Assembly (NCBI GenBank): GCA_017428785.1
Contig: JAFRQD010000021.1
Location: 1 to 37,203 of the forward strand
DNA: 37,203 nucleotides
Direction: 5' to 3'
From: Bacteroidaceae bacterium
GTDB lineage: Bacteria; Bacteroidota; Bacteroidia; Bacteroidales; Bacteroidaceae
Position 1 is the stretch's first letter, and each line of letters starts with the position of its first letter. The notes under the pieces were generated by a model. It worked only from the letters and a program-made list of their open reading frames with translations, was not told the DNA's origin and made no database searches. Shown here piece by piece: positions 22,588-31,020 of this stretch. The position numbers and the translations under genes are program-made.

Positions 22588-23481
22588 ATGATAGGACAAC
22601 ATACGATAAAAGAGTGGGTGCTGGCAACAAGGCCTTGGTCTTTCCCTGCCTCCACAATGCCCGTCTTAGTCACGATGATGTTCCTCTGGAGCAAGGGTTT
22701 CGAGGTATCATGGTGGCTCGGCGTCTTGGCTCTTGTGAATATCGTGCTTGTTCATGCCGCAGGCAATGTCTGGAGCGACTATCATGATTACAAGCGAGGC
22801 GTGGATGCCCCCGACACTTATGGTGTCCGCATTCTTACCGACAAGCAGTTCACGCCGAAGGAAGTATATACTCTCTCTGTCACCTTGCAAGTCGCAGCAG
22901 TCGTGATGGGCTTGCTGATGGTAGGGCTCACAGGCATCACATTGCTTTGGTTCGGCTTGGCAGGCATCGCTCTTTCTTTGCTTTATCCGCCATTGAAATA
23001 TGCTGCCCTCGGCGACCTCGTCATCATGGCATGCTATGCTCTCCTGCCCATGCTCGGCACCACATTCATCTGTACAGGTAATGTCGTGCCCCAAGTACTT
23101 TGGCTGGCCGTTCCGGTAGGAAGTATCACGGTTGCCATCCTGCATGTCAACAATGCCCGAGACATTGAGACTGACCGAAGAGCAGGCATTAAGACCTTTG
23201 CCTTATTAACAGGAAGGCCTTTCGCAATCAATGTCTATCTCTTCGAGTTACTACTCCCCTACTGTTGGCTTTTAGTGACAGCATTACTGGGATACGTAAG
23301 CCCCTGGACACTCGTCACATTCATCACTCTCCCCACAGCTCTTGGCAACTGTAAGAAGATGCTTTCCTGCAAGACAGAAGGCATCAAGGCAATCGCTAAA
23401 CTCGACGAGGCGACGGCACAGCTGCAACTTGCTTTCAGCCTGACCCTCGCCATCGGACTCATCACCGAAGCGCTGACATAA
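22588..23481 (+). CDS. menA: UbiA-family prenyltransferase, MenA-like
   Basis: Integral membrane prenyltransferase of 297 residues, with about eight or nine hydrophobic segments. The first Asp-rich motif is NVWSDYHDYKRGVD and the second NNARDIETDRRAGIKT, as in MenA and UbiA enzymes. The N-terminal ATRPWSFPASTMPVLV resembles 1,4-dihydroxy-2-naphthoate prenyltransferase. That enzyme attaches the polyprenyl tail to DHNA, the step before MenG, whose gene is in this window. MenA is the most likely call, but another UbiA-family aromatic substrate cannot be excluded. A CPBP protease gene starts 4 bases after its stop. Confidence 0.8.
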   Translation: MIGQHTIKEWVLATRPWSFPASTMPVLVTMMFLWSKGFEVSWWLGVLALVNIVLVHAAGNVWSDYHDYKRGVDAPDTYGVRILTDKQFTPKEVYTLSVTLQVAAVVMGLLMVGLTGITLLWFGLAGIALSLLYPPLKYAALGDLVIMACYALLPMLGTTFICTGNVVPQVLWLAVPVGSITVAILHVNNARDIETDRRAGIKTFALLTGRPFAINVYLFELLLPYCWLLVTALLGYVSPWTLVTFITLPTALGNCKKMLSCKTEGIKAIAKLDEATAQLQLAFSLTLAIGLITEALT

Positions 23482-23485
23482 GAAC

Positions 23486-24154
23486 ATGAACAGAATGCCA
23501 AGCAACTCCATAAAGATACGCGACAAAAGCAAACTCGTGCTGAGTGTGCTTGTAGCTGCCTTGCTATGGTTCATCATGTTCTCGCCCTGGATATCGCCAC
23601 ACATAAACTTCTGGCTTTGCATGACGGCTTCGGCAATCGTGCTCACATGTTTCGCCTTTGCTTTTGGTGGGAAAGAGAGCATAGGAACAGACAGCGACCT
23701 GTCTGGTACTAAGACTGCAACTGTCCTCATTGGCATTCTCATAGCAGCCTCATTATGGGGCGTCTTCTGGGTTGGCGACAAACTCTCCCAACTCCTTTTT
23801 TCTTTTTCGCGCGCGCAAGTGAACCTTATATATAATATAAAGGGAAATGTCTCGCCTACTCTGCTTGCTTTGCTCCTGCTCTTCGTCATCGGACCTGCCG
23901 AAGAGATATTCTGGAGAGGCTATGTGCAGAGGACACTATCTAAATACCGTTCGCCCTTTGTCGCTTTCCTGTTGACCACCGCCTGTTATACCGCGGTTCA
24001 TCTGCCATCGGGCAACTTCATGCTCATCATGGCAGCCCTTGTTTGCGGCATTGTTTGGGGCGGGCTCTATTGGCTTATGCCTCAGAATCTGAAAGCAATC
24101 ATCATCAGTCACGCACTTTGGGACGCAGCAGCATTTGTCTGGCTGCCGTTCTGA
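23486..24154 (+). CDS. CPBP-family intramembrane metalloprotease
   Basis: A 222-residue membrane protein with about six hydrophobic segments and the CPBP (CAAX protease/bacteriocin-processing) signatures. EEIFWRG supplies the EExxxR motif, YTAVHLPSG the second-motif histidine, and SHALWDAA the last histidine motif. The role is unknown; family members process prenylated or secreted peptides or act in immunity to bacteriocins. It is tightly coupled to the MenA-like gene upstream (4-base gap), though that may be only an operon effect. It ends just before a heptad array. Confidence 0.88.
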   Translation: MNRMPSNSIKIRDKSKLVLSVLVAALLWFIMFSPWISPHINFWLCMTASAIVLTCFAFAFGGKESIGTDSDLSGTKTATVLIGILIAASLWGVFWVGDKLSQLLFSFSRAQVNLIYNIKGNVSPTLLALLLLFVIGPAEEIFWRGYVQRTLSKYRSPFVAFLLTTACYTAVHLPSGNFMLIMAALVCGIVWGGLYWLMPQNLKAIIISHALWDAAAFVWLPF

Positions 24155-24165
24155 GGAAAAAGAGA

Positions 24166-24232
24166 AAAATTGAAAAGGTGAAAAGGTGAAACAATAAATC
24201 GTAAATAGTAAATCGTTAAATAGTAAATACAA
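24166..24232. repeat. Heptad array between the protease gene and serS
   Basis: A run of 7- and 8-base units (AAAAGGTG twice, AAACAAT, AAATCGT, AAATAGT, AAATCGTT, AAATAGT) fills almost the whole gap and ends just before the serS ATG at 24236. No inverted partner. Confidence 0.65.
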
Positions 24233-24235
24233 TAT

Positions 24236-25564
24236 ATGCTTACACTTAAACTCATCACAGAACAAACCGAACGCGTCATCGCGGGATTGGAAAAGAAGCA
24301 CTTCACAGGTGCTCGTCAGGCAATAGAAGAAGTGATTGCCGTCGATAAGAGCCGTCGTCAGGCACAAACTGAGCTTGACCAGAACCTCTCAGCCGCCAAG
24401 AAGTTGGCTGCAGAGATCGGCATGCTCATGAAGCAGGGAAAGCGAGAAGAGGCAGAAGAAGTCAAGGCCAAAGTGGCTGCTCTCAAGGAAACAAGCAAGG
24501 AACTCGAGGACAAGAAGGAGACTGCTGAGCAGGAACTCACTCGTCTTCTCTGCCAAATTCCCAACATTCCCTACGACGAGGTGCCCGAAGGAACATGTGC
24601 TGAAGACAACTGGGTCGTGAAGTCCAACCTCAAGGAATGCGTTCTTGGCAAAGACACCGTTGGCAACTGGGACGCGAATCCTGTTGTGGAGACAGCCAAG
24701 CTCCCGCATTGGGAACTCGCCAAGAAGTACAATCTCATCGACTTCGACCTTGGTGTGAAGATAACGGGCGCAGGTTTCCCTGTCTACAGAGGCAAGGGCG
24801 CAAGGCTGCAGCGTGCTTTGATTGACTTCTTTCTCGACGAGGCACAGAAGTCTGGCTACGAGGAAATCATGCCTCCCACCGTGGTGAATGCCGCATCGGG
24901 CTATGGCACAGGACAGCTGCCCGACAAGGAGGGCCAGATGTATCATTGCGAAGTCGATGACCTCTACCTCATCCCGACAGCCGAGGTGCCTGTGACAAAC
25001 ATCTATCGCGATGTGATTATCGACGAGAAGGACCTGCCCATCAAGAACTGCGCCTACACGCAATGTTTCCGTCGCGAAGCAGGAAGTTATGGCAAGGACG
25101 TACGCGGACTGAACCGTCTGCATGAGTTCAGCAAGATAGAAATTGTGCGCATCGACACGCCGGAACATAGTGCAGAGAGCCACAAGGAGATGCTTGCCCA
25201 CGTGGAAGGCCTGTTGCAGAAGCTTGAGCTTCCCTATCGCATCCTTCGCCTTTGCGGCGGCGACCAGAGCTTCACCAGCGCCATTTGCTACGACTTCGAG
25301 GTCTATAGCGAGGCTCAGAAGCGTTGGCTCGAGGTCAGCTCCGTCTCGAACTTCGACACCTATCAGGCCAACCGCTTGAAGTGCCGCGTTCGTCGCACCG
25401 CAACAGGCAAGACGGAACTCTGCCACACCCTCAACGGCTCAGCCCTCGCCCTGCCCCGCATCGTGGCATCCATCTTGGAGAACAACCAAACGGAACAGGG
25501 CATCCGCGTTCCTAAGGTGCTCGTCCCCTATATGGGTTGCGAGATTATTAATATTGAAAATTGA
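24236..25564 (+). CDS. serS: Seryl-tRNA synthetase
   Basis: Class II aminoacyl-tRNA synthetase of 442 residues that charges tRNA-Ser. The N-terminal coiled-coil arm spans about residues 25-110 (Lys/Glu-rich AEEVKAKVAALKETSKELEDKKE). The catalytic core has FPVYRGKGARLQRALIDFFLDEA, the TAEVPVTNIY loop, FRREAGSYGKDVRGLNRLHEF (motif 2) and LNGSALALPRIVASILENNQ (motif 3). The last residues (IINIEN) and the stop codon are read from an ATTGAAA heptad array, so the C-terminus is repeat-derived. It starts at the standard MLTLKLI. Confidence 0.98.
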   Translation: MLTLKLITEQTERVIAGLEKKHFTGARQAIEEVIAVDKSRRQAQTELDQNLSAAKKLAAEIGMLMKQGKREEAEEVKAKVAALKETSKELEDKKETAEQELTRLLCQIPNIPYDEVPEGTCAEDNWVVKSNLKECVLGKDTVGNWDANPVVETAKLPHWELAKKYNLIDFDLGVKITGAGFPVYRGKGARLQRALIDFFLDEAQKSGYEEIMPPTVVNAASGYGTGQLPDKEGQMYHCEVDDLYLIPTAEVPVTNIYRDVIIDEKDLPIKNCAYTQCFRREAGSYGKDVRGLNRLHEFSKIEIVRIDTPEHSAESHKEMLAHVEGLLQKLELPYRILRLCGGDQSFTSAICYDFEVYSEAQKRWLEVSSVSNFDTYQANRLKCRVRRTATGKTELCHTLNGSALALPRIVASILENNQTEQGIRVPKVLVPYMGCEIINIEN

Positions 25565-25580
25565 TAATTGAAAATTGAAA
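25553..25580 (+). repeat. Left heptad arm of the four-helix-bundle cassette
   Basis: ATTGAAA, ATTGATA, ATTGAAA, ATTGAAA: four units. They contain the serS stop codon and end 2 bases before the GTG start of the next ORF. Complementary to the arm at 25943-25970. Confidence 0.85.
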
Positions 25581-25582
25581 AG

Positions 25583-25942
25583 GTGAGGGAAGATAACACT
25601 ATACAAATTATATCTAAGGCTTTCGCCTTGCGAATAATTAAGTTATATCAATATCTACAAGACGAGAAACATGAATTTGTCATATCTAAACAGATACTGA
25701 AAAGTGGTACCAGTATTGGAGCAAACACACGCGAAAGCATCAATGCAGAAAGCTCCCAGGATTTCATCCATAAACTAGGAATTGCATTAAAAGAAGCAAA
25801 CGAAACACAATATTGGCTTGAATTGCTATTTGAGTCTAACTATATAAGCGAAGCTCAGTTTAATTCAATCTACCCAGAATGTGGAAGAATAGTAGCGACA
25901 CTCATCAGGATAATAAAAACAAAGAAAGATAATATAGAGTAA
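25583..25942 (+). CDS. Four-helix-bundle protein (23S rRNA IVS-type)
   Basis: A 119-residue protein of the four-helix-bundle family first seen in intervening sequences of 23S rRNA genes. The GTG at 25583 gives a start of the family's usual form (M-R-E-D-N then SKAFALRIIKLYQYL); an in-frame TTG at 25568 lies in the repeat. Other family marks are ILKSGTSIGANTRES, FIHKLGIALKEANETQYWLELL and ECGRIVATLIRIIKT. It is visibly AT-richer than serS and gltA. It sits exactly between two inverted four-heptad arms, with its stop codon directly before the right arm, so gene plus arms look like one inserted unit. Molecular function is unknown; in 23S rRNA such ORFs lie in spacers that fold on flanking inverted repeats. 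Confidence 0.9.
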   Translation: MREDNTIQIISKAFALRIIKLYQYLQDEKHEFVISKQILKSGTSIGANTRESINAESSQDFIHKLGIALKEANETQYWLELLFESNYISEAQFNSIYPECGRIVATLIRIIKTKKDNIE

Positions 25943-25970
25943 TTTCAATATTCAATCTTCAATTTTCAAT
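25943..25970 (-). repeat. Right heptad arm of the four-helix-bundle cassette
   Basis: TTTCAAT, ATTCAAT, CTTCAAT, TTTCAAT: four units, the inverted complement of the arm at 25553-25580. They begin directly after the TAA of the ORF and end 9 bases before the gltA fusion gene. Confidence 0.85.
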
Positions 25971-25979
25971 AAACTAACT

Positions 25980-28358
25980 ATGTTCAAGATTGTTAAGAAA
26001 GTTCAGTTCAGCGAGAAGGTTTTCCGCCTGGACGTTGAGGCTCCGTTGATTGCAAAGGCACGCAAAGCCGGTCATTTCGTCATCGTTCGCGTTGACGAGA
26101 AGGGCGAGCGTGTGCCTCTTACTATAGCTGGCAGCGATAAAGATAAGGGAACCATCACGCTGGTTATCCAGACGGTTGGTGCCAGCACGAGTCAGCTCTG
26201 CGCCCTGAATGAAGGAGACTATATAGCAGACGTGGTCGGGCCTCTTGGTCGCGCCACGCACATCGAGAACTACGGCACCGTGCTCTGTGCAGGTGGTGGC
26301 GTGGGAACGGCTCCCATGCTGCCCATCATCCAGGCTCTCAAGGCAGCTGGAAATAAAGTAATCAGTGTGATTGCAGGTCGCAGCAAGGAGCTCATCATAT
26401 TGGAGGACGAGGTGCGTGCCGCAAGCGATGAGGTCATCATCATGACCGACGACGGCTCTTACGGCAAGCAAGGCGTGGTGACAGTCGGCATGGAAGAGGT
26501 CATCCAGCGCGAGAAGGTGGACAAGTGCTTTGCCATCGGCCCTGCCATCATGATGAAGTTCTGCTGCTTGCTGACTAAGAAATACGACATTCCGACCGAC
26601 GTAAGCCTCAACACCATCATGGTGGACGGCACAGGCATGTGCGGTGCTTGCCGCGTAAGTGTTGGCGGCAAGACGAAGTTCGTCTGCGTGGACGGCCCCG
26701 AGTTCGACGGCCATCAGGTTGACTTCAACGAGATGATGCAACGCGGCGGTGCGTTCAAGGCGGAGGAGGCAGAAGCCATGGCAGCCTATCAGGCTGCATT
26801 AGAGGGGCAAGGAGCAAGGAGCAAGGAGCAAGAGAAATGTTCCAAGACCTGTGCTCAAAACGCTCAAGTTAGTGCCAACAACATGGACACAACTACGTCT
26901 CTCTCTGAACTTACAGACAGAAGTGCGGCATGGCGCGAAGAGCTTCGCAAGTCGATGAAGGCAAAGGAACGCATGCAGATTGAGCGCTGCAAAATGCCTG
27001 AGCTCGATCCGGTCTATCGTGCTACAACCAGAACTGAGGAGGTGAACCAGGGCTTGACTGTAGAGCAGGCCATGACAGAAGCAAAGCGCTGTCTCGACTG
27101 CGCCAACCCGACCTGTATGCAAGGCTGTCCCGTCGGCATCAACATCCCGTCGTTCATCAAGAACATCGAGCGTGGCGAGTTCCTCGATGCAGCCCGAGTG
27201 CTGAAGATGACCTCTTCCCTGCCCGCCGTTTGCGGTCGTGTCTGCCCTCAGGAGAAGCAATGCGAGGCACAATGTATCCACCTGAAGATGAACGAGCCGG
27301 CCGTCGCTATCGGCAACTTGGAACGCTTCGCAGCCGACTACGAGCGCCAGTCTGGCAAGATGTCTCTGCCCGATGTGGCCGAGAAGAACGGCAAGAAGAT
27401 TGCAGTCATTGGCTCAGGTCCTTCGGGACTGAGTTTCGCAGGCGATATGGCAAAGGCCGGCTACGACGTGACTGTCTTCGAAGCCCTGCATGAGATAGGC
27501 GGTGTGTTGAAGTACGGCATTCCCGAGTTCCGTCTGCCCAACGCGATTGTCGATGTCGAGATACAGAACCTGGAGAAGATCGGCGTGAAGTTCGTGAAGG
27601 ACTGCGTCGTAGGCAAGACCATCACGATTGCCGACCTTGAGAAGGAAGACTACAAGGGCATCTTCGTAGGCTCCGGCGCAGGTCTGCCCAACTTCATGAA
27701 CATTCCTGGCGAGAACTCGAACGGCATCATGTCGAGCAACGAGTACCTGACACGCGTCAACCTCATGGATGCAAGCAATCCTGAGTACGCTACGCCCATC
27801 AAGAAGGCGAAGAATGTGATGGTAGTGGGTGGCGGCAACACCGCTATGGACAGCTGCCGCACGGCAAAGCGCCTGGGTGCCGAGCGCGTGCTCCTCGTCT
27901 ATCGCAGAAGCGAGGAAGAGATGCCGGCACGTCTCGAAGAGGTGAAGCACGCAAAAGAAGAGGGAATAGAATTCCTCACCCTGCACAATCCCCTCGAGTA
28001 TCATGCTGACGAGAAGGGAAATGTCTGCGAAGTGGTGCTCCAGAAGATGGAGCTTGGCGAGCCTGATGCCAGCGGACGCCGTTCGCCTGTGCCCATTCCG
28101 GGAGCAACCGAAACCATCGCCATCGACCAGGCCATCGTGGCTGTCGGCGTAAGTCCCAATCCTCTCGTACCCAATTCGATACAGGGCCTTGAGCTTGGCC
28201 GTAAGAATACTATTGTCGTGAACGACGGCATGCAGACCAACATCCCGACCATCTTTGCCGGTGGCGACATCGTCCGTGGTGGCGCGACCGTCATCCTGGC
28301 GATGGGCGACGGACGCCGTGCTGCAGCGGCTATGCAGGAGTATTTGACAACAGCGTAA
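25980..28358 (+). CDS. gltA: Fused PyrK-like electron-transfer subunit / NADPH-dependent glutamate synthase small subunit
   Basis: A 792-residue fusion known in Bacteroidales. Residues 1 to about 265 are a ferredoxin-NADP reductase/PyrK-like module: FAD part (RVPLTIAGSD), NAD part (GGGVGTAPMLPI), and a 2Fe-2S Cys set in GTGMCGACRVSVGGKTKFVC. Residues about 310-792 are the GltD-like module: Cys-rich CLDCANPTCMQGCPVG and CGRVCPQEKQCEAQC for 4Fe-4S clusters, FAD site VIGSGPSGLSFAGDMAKAGY, and NADPH site VVGGGNTAMDSCRTAKRLGA. A role like NfnAB (electron bifurcation with ferredoxin) or glutamate synthesis is possible; the sequence alone does not decide. The linker (276-285, [10 protein letters not shown]) is a four-heptad array. 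All visible cofactor motifs are intact. Confidence 0.93.
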   Translation: MFKIVKKVQFSEKVFRLDVEAPLIAKARKAGHFVIVRVDEKGERVPLTIAGSDKDKGTITLVIQTVGASTSQLCALNEGDYIADVVGPLGRATHIENYGTVLCAGGGVGTAPMLPIIQALKAAGNKVISVIAGRSKELIILEDEVRAASDEVIIMTDDGSYGKQGVVTVGMEEVIQREKVDKCFAIGPAIMMKFCCLLTKKYDIPTDVSLNTIMVDGTGMCGACRVSVGGKTKFVCVDGPEFDGHQVDFNEMMQRGGAFKAEEAEAMAAYQAALEGQGARSKEQEKCSKTCAQNAQVSANNMDTTTSLSELTDRSAAWREELRKSMKAKERMQIERCKMPELDPVYRATTRTEEVNQGLTVEQAMTEAKRCLDCANPTCMQGCPVGINIPSFIKNIERGEFLDAARVLKMTSSLPAVCGRVCPQEKQCEAQCIHLKMNEPAVAIGNLERFAADYERQSGKMSLPDVAEKNGKKIAVIGSGPSGLSFAGDMAKAGYDVTVFEALHEIGGVLKYGIPEFRLPNAIVDVEIQNLEKIGVKFVKDCVVGKTITIADLEKEDYKGIFVGSGAGLPNFMNIPGENSNGIMSSNEYLTRVNLMDASNPEYATPIKKAKNVMVVGGGNTAMDSCRTAKRLGAERVLLVYRRSEEEMPARLEEVKHAKEEGIEFLTLHNPLEYHADEKGNVCEVVLQKMELGEPDASGRRSPVPIPGATETIAIDQAIVAVGVSPNPLVPNSIQGLELGRKNTIVVNDGMQTNIPTIFAGGDIVRGGATVILAMGDGRRAAAAMQEYLTTA
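26805..26832 (+). repeat. Four-unit heptad array in the gltA fusion linker
   Basis: GGGCAAG then GAGCAAG three times: exactly four units, 28 bases, in frame at the junction of the two enzyme modules. Nearly identical to the array in menG. Confidence 0.88.
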
Positions 28359-28472
28359 GAGGGGCTTGAAAACGCCGCACGCGGAATTGGCCATCGCCGC
28401 AGCCGGGGATTGCCATCGCCGCACGCGGAAATCACCATCGCCGCACGCGGCGTTTTCAACCCCCGCACGACA
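28351..28472 (+). repeat. 22-base-period array after gltA
   Basis: The core at 28373-28450 has four 12-base units (CGCCGCACGCGG, CGCCGCAGCCGG, CGCCGCACGCGG twice) with linkers AATTGGCCAT, GGATTGCCAT, AAATCACCAT. In-register flanks are CAGCGTAAGAGG (28351, contains the gltA stop) and CCCCGCACGACA (28461). The last core unit with CGTTTTC resembles a terminator hairpin for gltA. Confidence 0.87.
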
Positions 28473-28492
28473 TCATATAAAAGACAACAAAA

Positions 28493-28858
28493 ATGAGTGG
28501 ACTTTATACTATTTTACTGCTGGTTTGCAGCAACGTTTTCATGACACTTGCATGGTACGGACACCTGAAGCTCAACCAGGCAGGCATCTCGTCGAACTGG
28601 CCGCTGATTGCCGTCATCGGCTTCTCGTGGATGATAGCCGGCATCGAGTATTGCTTCCTGGTGCCTGCCAACCGTATCGGCTTCATCGACAACGGCGGAC
28701 CGTTCAACCTGATGCAGCTCAAAGTCATACAGGAAGTCATCTCTTTGATTGTCTTCTGCGTCATCGCCAACATCCTCTTCCAAGGGCAACACCTGCACTG
28801 GAACCACCTCGCGGCACTCATCTGCCTTGTGCTCGCCGTGTATTTCATATTCAAATAA
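28493..28858 (+). CDS. DUF486 (DMT-type) small membrane protein
   Basis: A 121-residue protein with four hydrophobic helices (starting at about 4, 38, 79 and 102), of the DUF486/DMT family. Signatures are SNVFMTLAWYGHLK, GFSWMIAGIEYCFLVPANRIGF, FNLMQLKVIQEVISL and HWNHLAALICLVLAVYFIF. Function is unknown; it is related in fold to small drug/metabolite transporters. It starts at ATG 28493 just after the period-22 array, and the next gene starts 10 bases after its stop. Confidence 0.9.
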   Translation: MSGLYTILLLVCSNVFMTLAWYGHLKLNQAGISSNWPLIAVIGFSWMIAGIEYCFLVPANRIGFIDNGGPFNLMQLKVIQEVISLIVFCVIANILFQGQHLHWNHLAALICLVLAVYFIFK

Positions 28859-28868
28859 TCGCCCGAAC

Positions 28869-30122
28869 ATGAAGAAACCTCTCATCATATTTTTAGCCTT
28901 GCTTGCAGTCCTTTCTGTTTCTGCCCAACGCAGAGGAAAGAAGGTGCAGCAGCCTGTCTATACCGTCACGCCTCAAGAGGCAATGGCTGATTATGACTTC
29001 GCTCTTGCCGAGGAAATCCTGCAGCATCAGATTGCCGAGCTGACGAAGAAAAAGCTTCCGACCATCCAAGAAGAGGCTTTGCTGGAGATGGCTCGCAAGT
29101 CGCGCATCAAGCTTCACGCCACAGAGCAAGTGACCTTCATCGACAGCGTGGTACTGCCCAGAAAAGAGGTGCTGCAGCAGATAAGGCTGTCGCAGGAGTG
29201 CGGCACCATAATGAAGTGCTCCGAGTTCTTCAAGTCCGTGGACAACAACTGCACGCTCTTCTGCAACGAACTGGGCAATCGCATCGTCTATGCAGAACCC
29301 AACCAGAAAGGGCATCTGCGCCTGAAGGAGAAGTCGCTCATCGGTGGAGAATGGTCGATGGAACGCCAACTGAAAGGACTCCAAGAGGAGGAAGGCGAGA
29401 ACTTCAACTTCCCGTTCATGCTCACCGACGGCATCACGATTTACTATGCTGCGGTATGTGAGGAAAGCATCGGTGGCTACGATATCTTTATGACACGCTA
29501 TGATGCCGACAACCAGCAGTTCCTCGCCCCCGAGAACATCGGAATGCCTTTCAACTCGCCTGCCAACGACTACATGATGGTCATAGACGAGTTCCAGCAG
29601 TTGGGCTGGTTCGTCACCGACCGCAACCAGCCGGAAGATAAGGTTTGCCTCTATACGTTCATTCCCACAGAGACCCGTCGCATCTACAACGAAGAGCAGA
29701 TTGGCAAGACCAAACTCGCCTCGCTGGCACGCATCGCGTCCATCAAGGACACTTGGAAAGACATGAATGCTGTCAACGCCGCCAAGAAGCGTCTCGCAGA
29801 AGCACGCCAAGAGTCTAAGAATGAAAAGAAAAACCGCGAGTTCACCTTCGTCGTAAACGACAGCAAGACATACTATACCTCATCTGATTTCAAGAATCCA
29901 CAGGCTCAGCAAAAGGCTAAAGTCTGGCTCGAAACACAGAAGGAATGTGAGGCAAGGACAGCAGAACTGAAAGCCCTTCGCGACAAGTATGCCGCTATGA
30001 CTGAGGCCCAGCGCTCACAAACGAAGTCGCAAATCCTTCTATTAGAGTCTAAGGTTGAACGCCTCGCTGCCGAAGGATTGGACCTCGAAAAGGAAATACG
30101 CAGATTGGAACTTAACAAATAA
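28869..30122 (+). CDS. Exported protein with a WD40/PD40-like propeller segment
   Basis: A 417-residue protein with a Sec signal (MKKPLIIFLALLAVLSVSAQ) from ATG 28869; the longer upstream frame overlaps the DUF486 gene and has no signal. After a helical part (about 40-100) come propeller-like repeats such as FPFMLTDGITIYYAAVCEESIGGYDIFMTRYDADNQQFLAPENIGMPFNSPANDYMMVID, resembling TolB/PD40-type blades. The C-terminal 120 residues are Lys/Glu-rich and probably coiled coil. It is a periplasmic or envelope protein of unknown function. It lies between a small membrane protein and a nucleoside phosphorylase on the same strand with short gaps. Confidence 0.8.
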   Translation: MKKPLIIFLALLAVLSVSAQRRGKKVQQPVYTVTPQEAMADYDFALAEEILQHQIAELTKKKLPTIQEEALLEMARKSRIKLHATEQVTFIDSVVLPRKEVLQQIRLSQECGTIMKCSEFFKSVDNNCTLFCNELGNRIVYAEPNQKGHLRLKEKSLIGGEWSMERQLKGLQEEEGENFNFPFMLTDGITIYYAAVCEESIGGYDIFMTRYDADNQQFLAPENIGMPFNSPANDYMMVIDEFQQLGWFVTDRNQPEDKVCLYTFIPTETRRIYNEEQIGKTKLASLARIASIKDTWKDMNAVNAAKKRLAEARQESKNEKKNREFTFVVNDSKTYYTSSDFKNPQAQQKAKVWLETQKECEARTAELKALRDKYAAMTEAQRSQTKSQILLLESKVERLAAEGLDLEKEIRRLELNK

Positions 30123-30133
30123 TACCACCCACC

Positions 30134-31015
30134 ATGAAAAAGTACGAACCATCTGAACTTATCATCAACGAAGACGGCAGCATATTCCATCTTCACATCA
30201 AGCCCGAACAGCTGGCAGACCGTGTTGTTCTTGTAGGCGACCCGGGGCGAGTCGATACAGTTGCCGCGCATTTCGACACGAAAGAATGTGAGATACAGAG
30301 CCGCGAGTTCCACACAATCACCGGCACCTACAAGGGGAAACGCATCACTTGCCTCAGTCACGGCATCGGTTGCGACAACCTCGACATCGTGATAAACGAG
30401 CTGGATGCCCTCGCCAACATCGACTTCAAGGAGCGTCAGGACAAGCCCGAACATCGGACACTCACACTTGTCCGCATCGGCACCTGTGGCGGCCTTCAAC
30501 CCGAAGCACCACTCGGCACATTCATAGCCAGCGTGAAGAGCATCGGCTTCGACGGCTTGCTCAACTACTATGCTGGAAGAAACGAAGTCTGCGACCTCGA
30601 GCTGGAGAAGGCTTTCACCGAGCACATGGACTGGTGTCCGCAGAAAGGAGCGCCGTATGTAGCAACCGCAAATCCCTCTCTCATAGAGCAAGTTGCAGGC
30701 AAGGAAATGCTTCGCGGCATCACGGTGGCTTGCGGCGGATTCTACGGACCTCAAGGACGCCAGATTCGACTCAAGATTCAAGACCCCAATCAGAACGAGA
30801 AGATTGAGTCCTTCCGCTATGTTTCCGACGGAAAAGAGCTGAAGATTTGCAACTTCGAAATGGAGTCGTCGGCTCTTGCCGGCCTTGCTTCCCTGCTCGG
30901 GCACCGCGCCATGACTTGCTGCATGGTGATTGCCAACCGCTATGCAAAGGAGATGAACACCGACTACAAAGGCAGCATCGACAACCTCATCAAGCTTGTC
31001 CTCGACCGAATCTGA
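30134..31015 (+). CDS. Nucleoside phosphorylase (uridine/purine type)
   Basis: A 293-residue phosphorylase of the PNP/UDP superfamily, which splits nucleosides with phosphate in salvage. Marks are VVLVGDPGRVDTVAAHF (phosphate loop), CLSHGIGCDNLDIVINEL, LVRIGTCGGLQPEAPLGTFI, and the base-binding end KICNFEMESSALAGLASLLGHRAMTCCMVIANR. The NFEMESS motif and GTCGG fit the uridine phosphorylase-like branch, but substrate choice is not certain. It starts 11 bases after the upstream stop; the threonine aldolase gene starts 5 bases after its stop. Confidence 0.9.
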   Translation: MKKYEPSELIINEDGSIFHLHIKPEQLADRVVLVGDPGRVDTVAAHFDTKECEIQSREFHTITGTYKGKRITCLSHGIGCDNLDIVINELDALANIDFKERQDKPEHRTLTLVRIGTCGGLQPEAPLGTFIASVKSIGFDGLLNYYAGRNEVCDLELEKAFTEHMDWCPQKGAPYVATANPSLIEQVAGKEMLRGITVACGGFYGPQGRQIRLKIQDPNQNEKIESFRYVSDGKELKICNFEMESSALAGLASLLGHRAMTCCMVIANRYAKEMNTDYKGSIDNLIKLVLDRI

Positions 31016-31020
31016 TAGCC

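Noticed and set aside
24166-24232. Rho-independent terminator after the CPBP protease gene
   Set aside because: The run of A-rich heptads has no matching inverted arm, so no hairpin forms.
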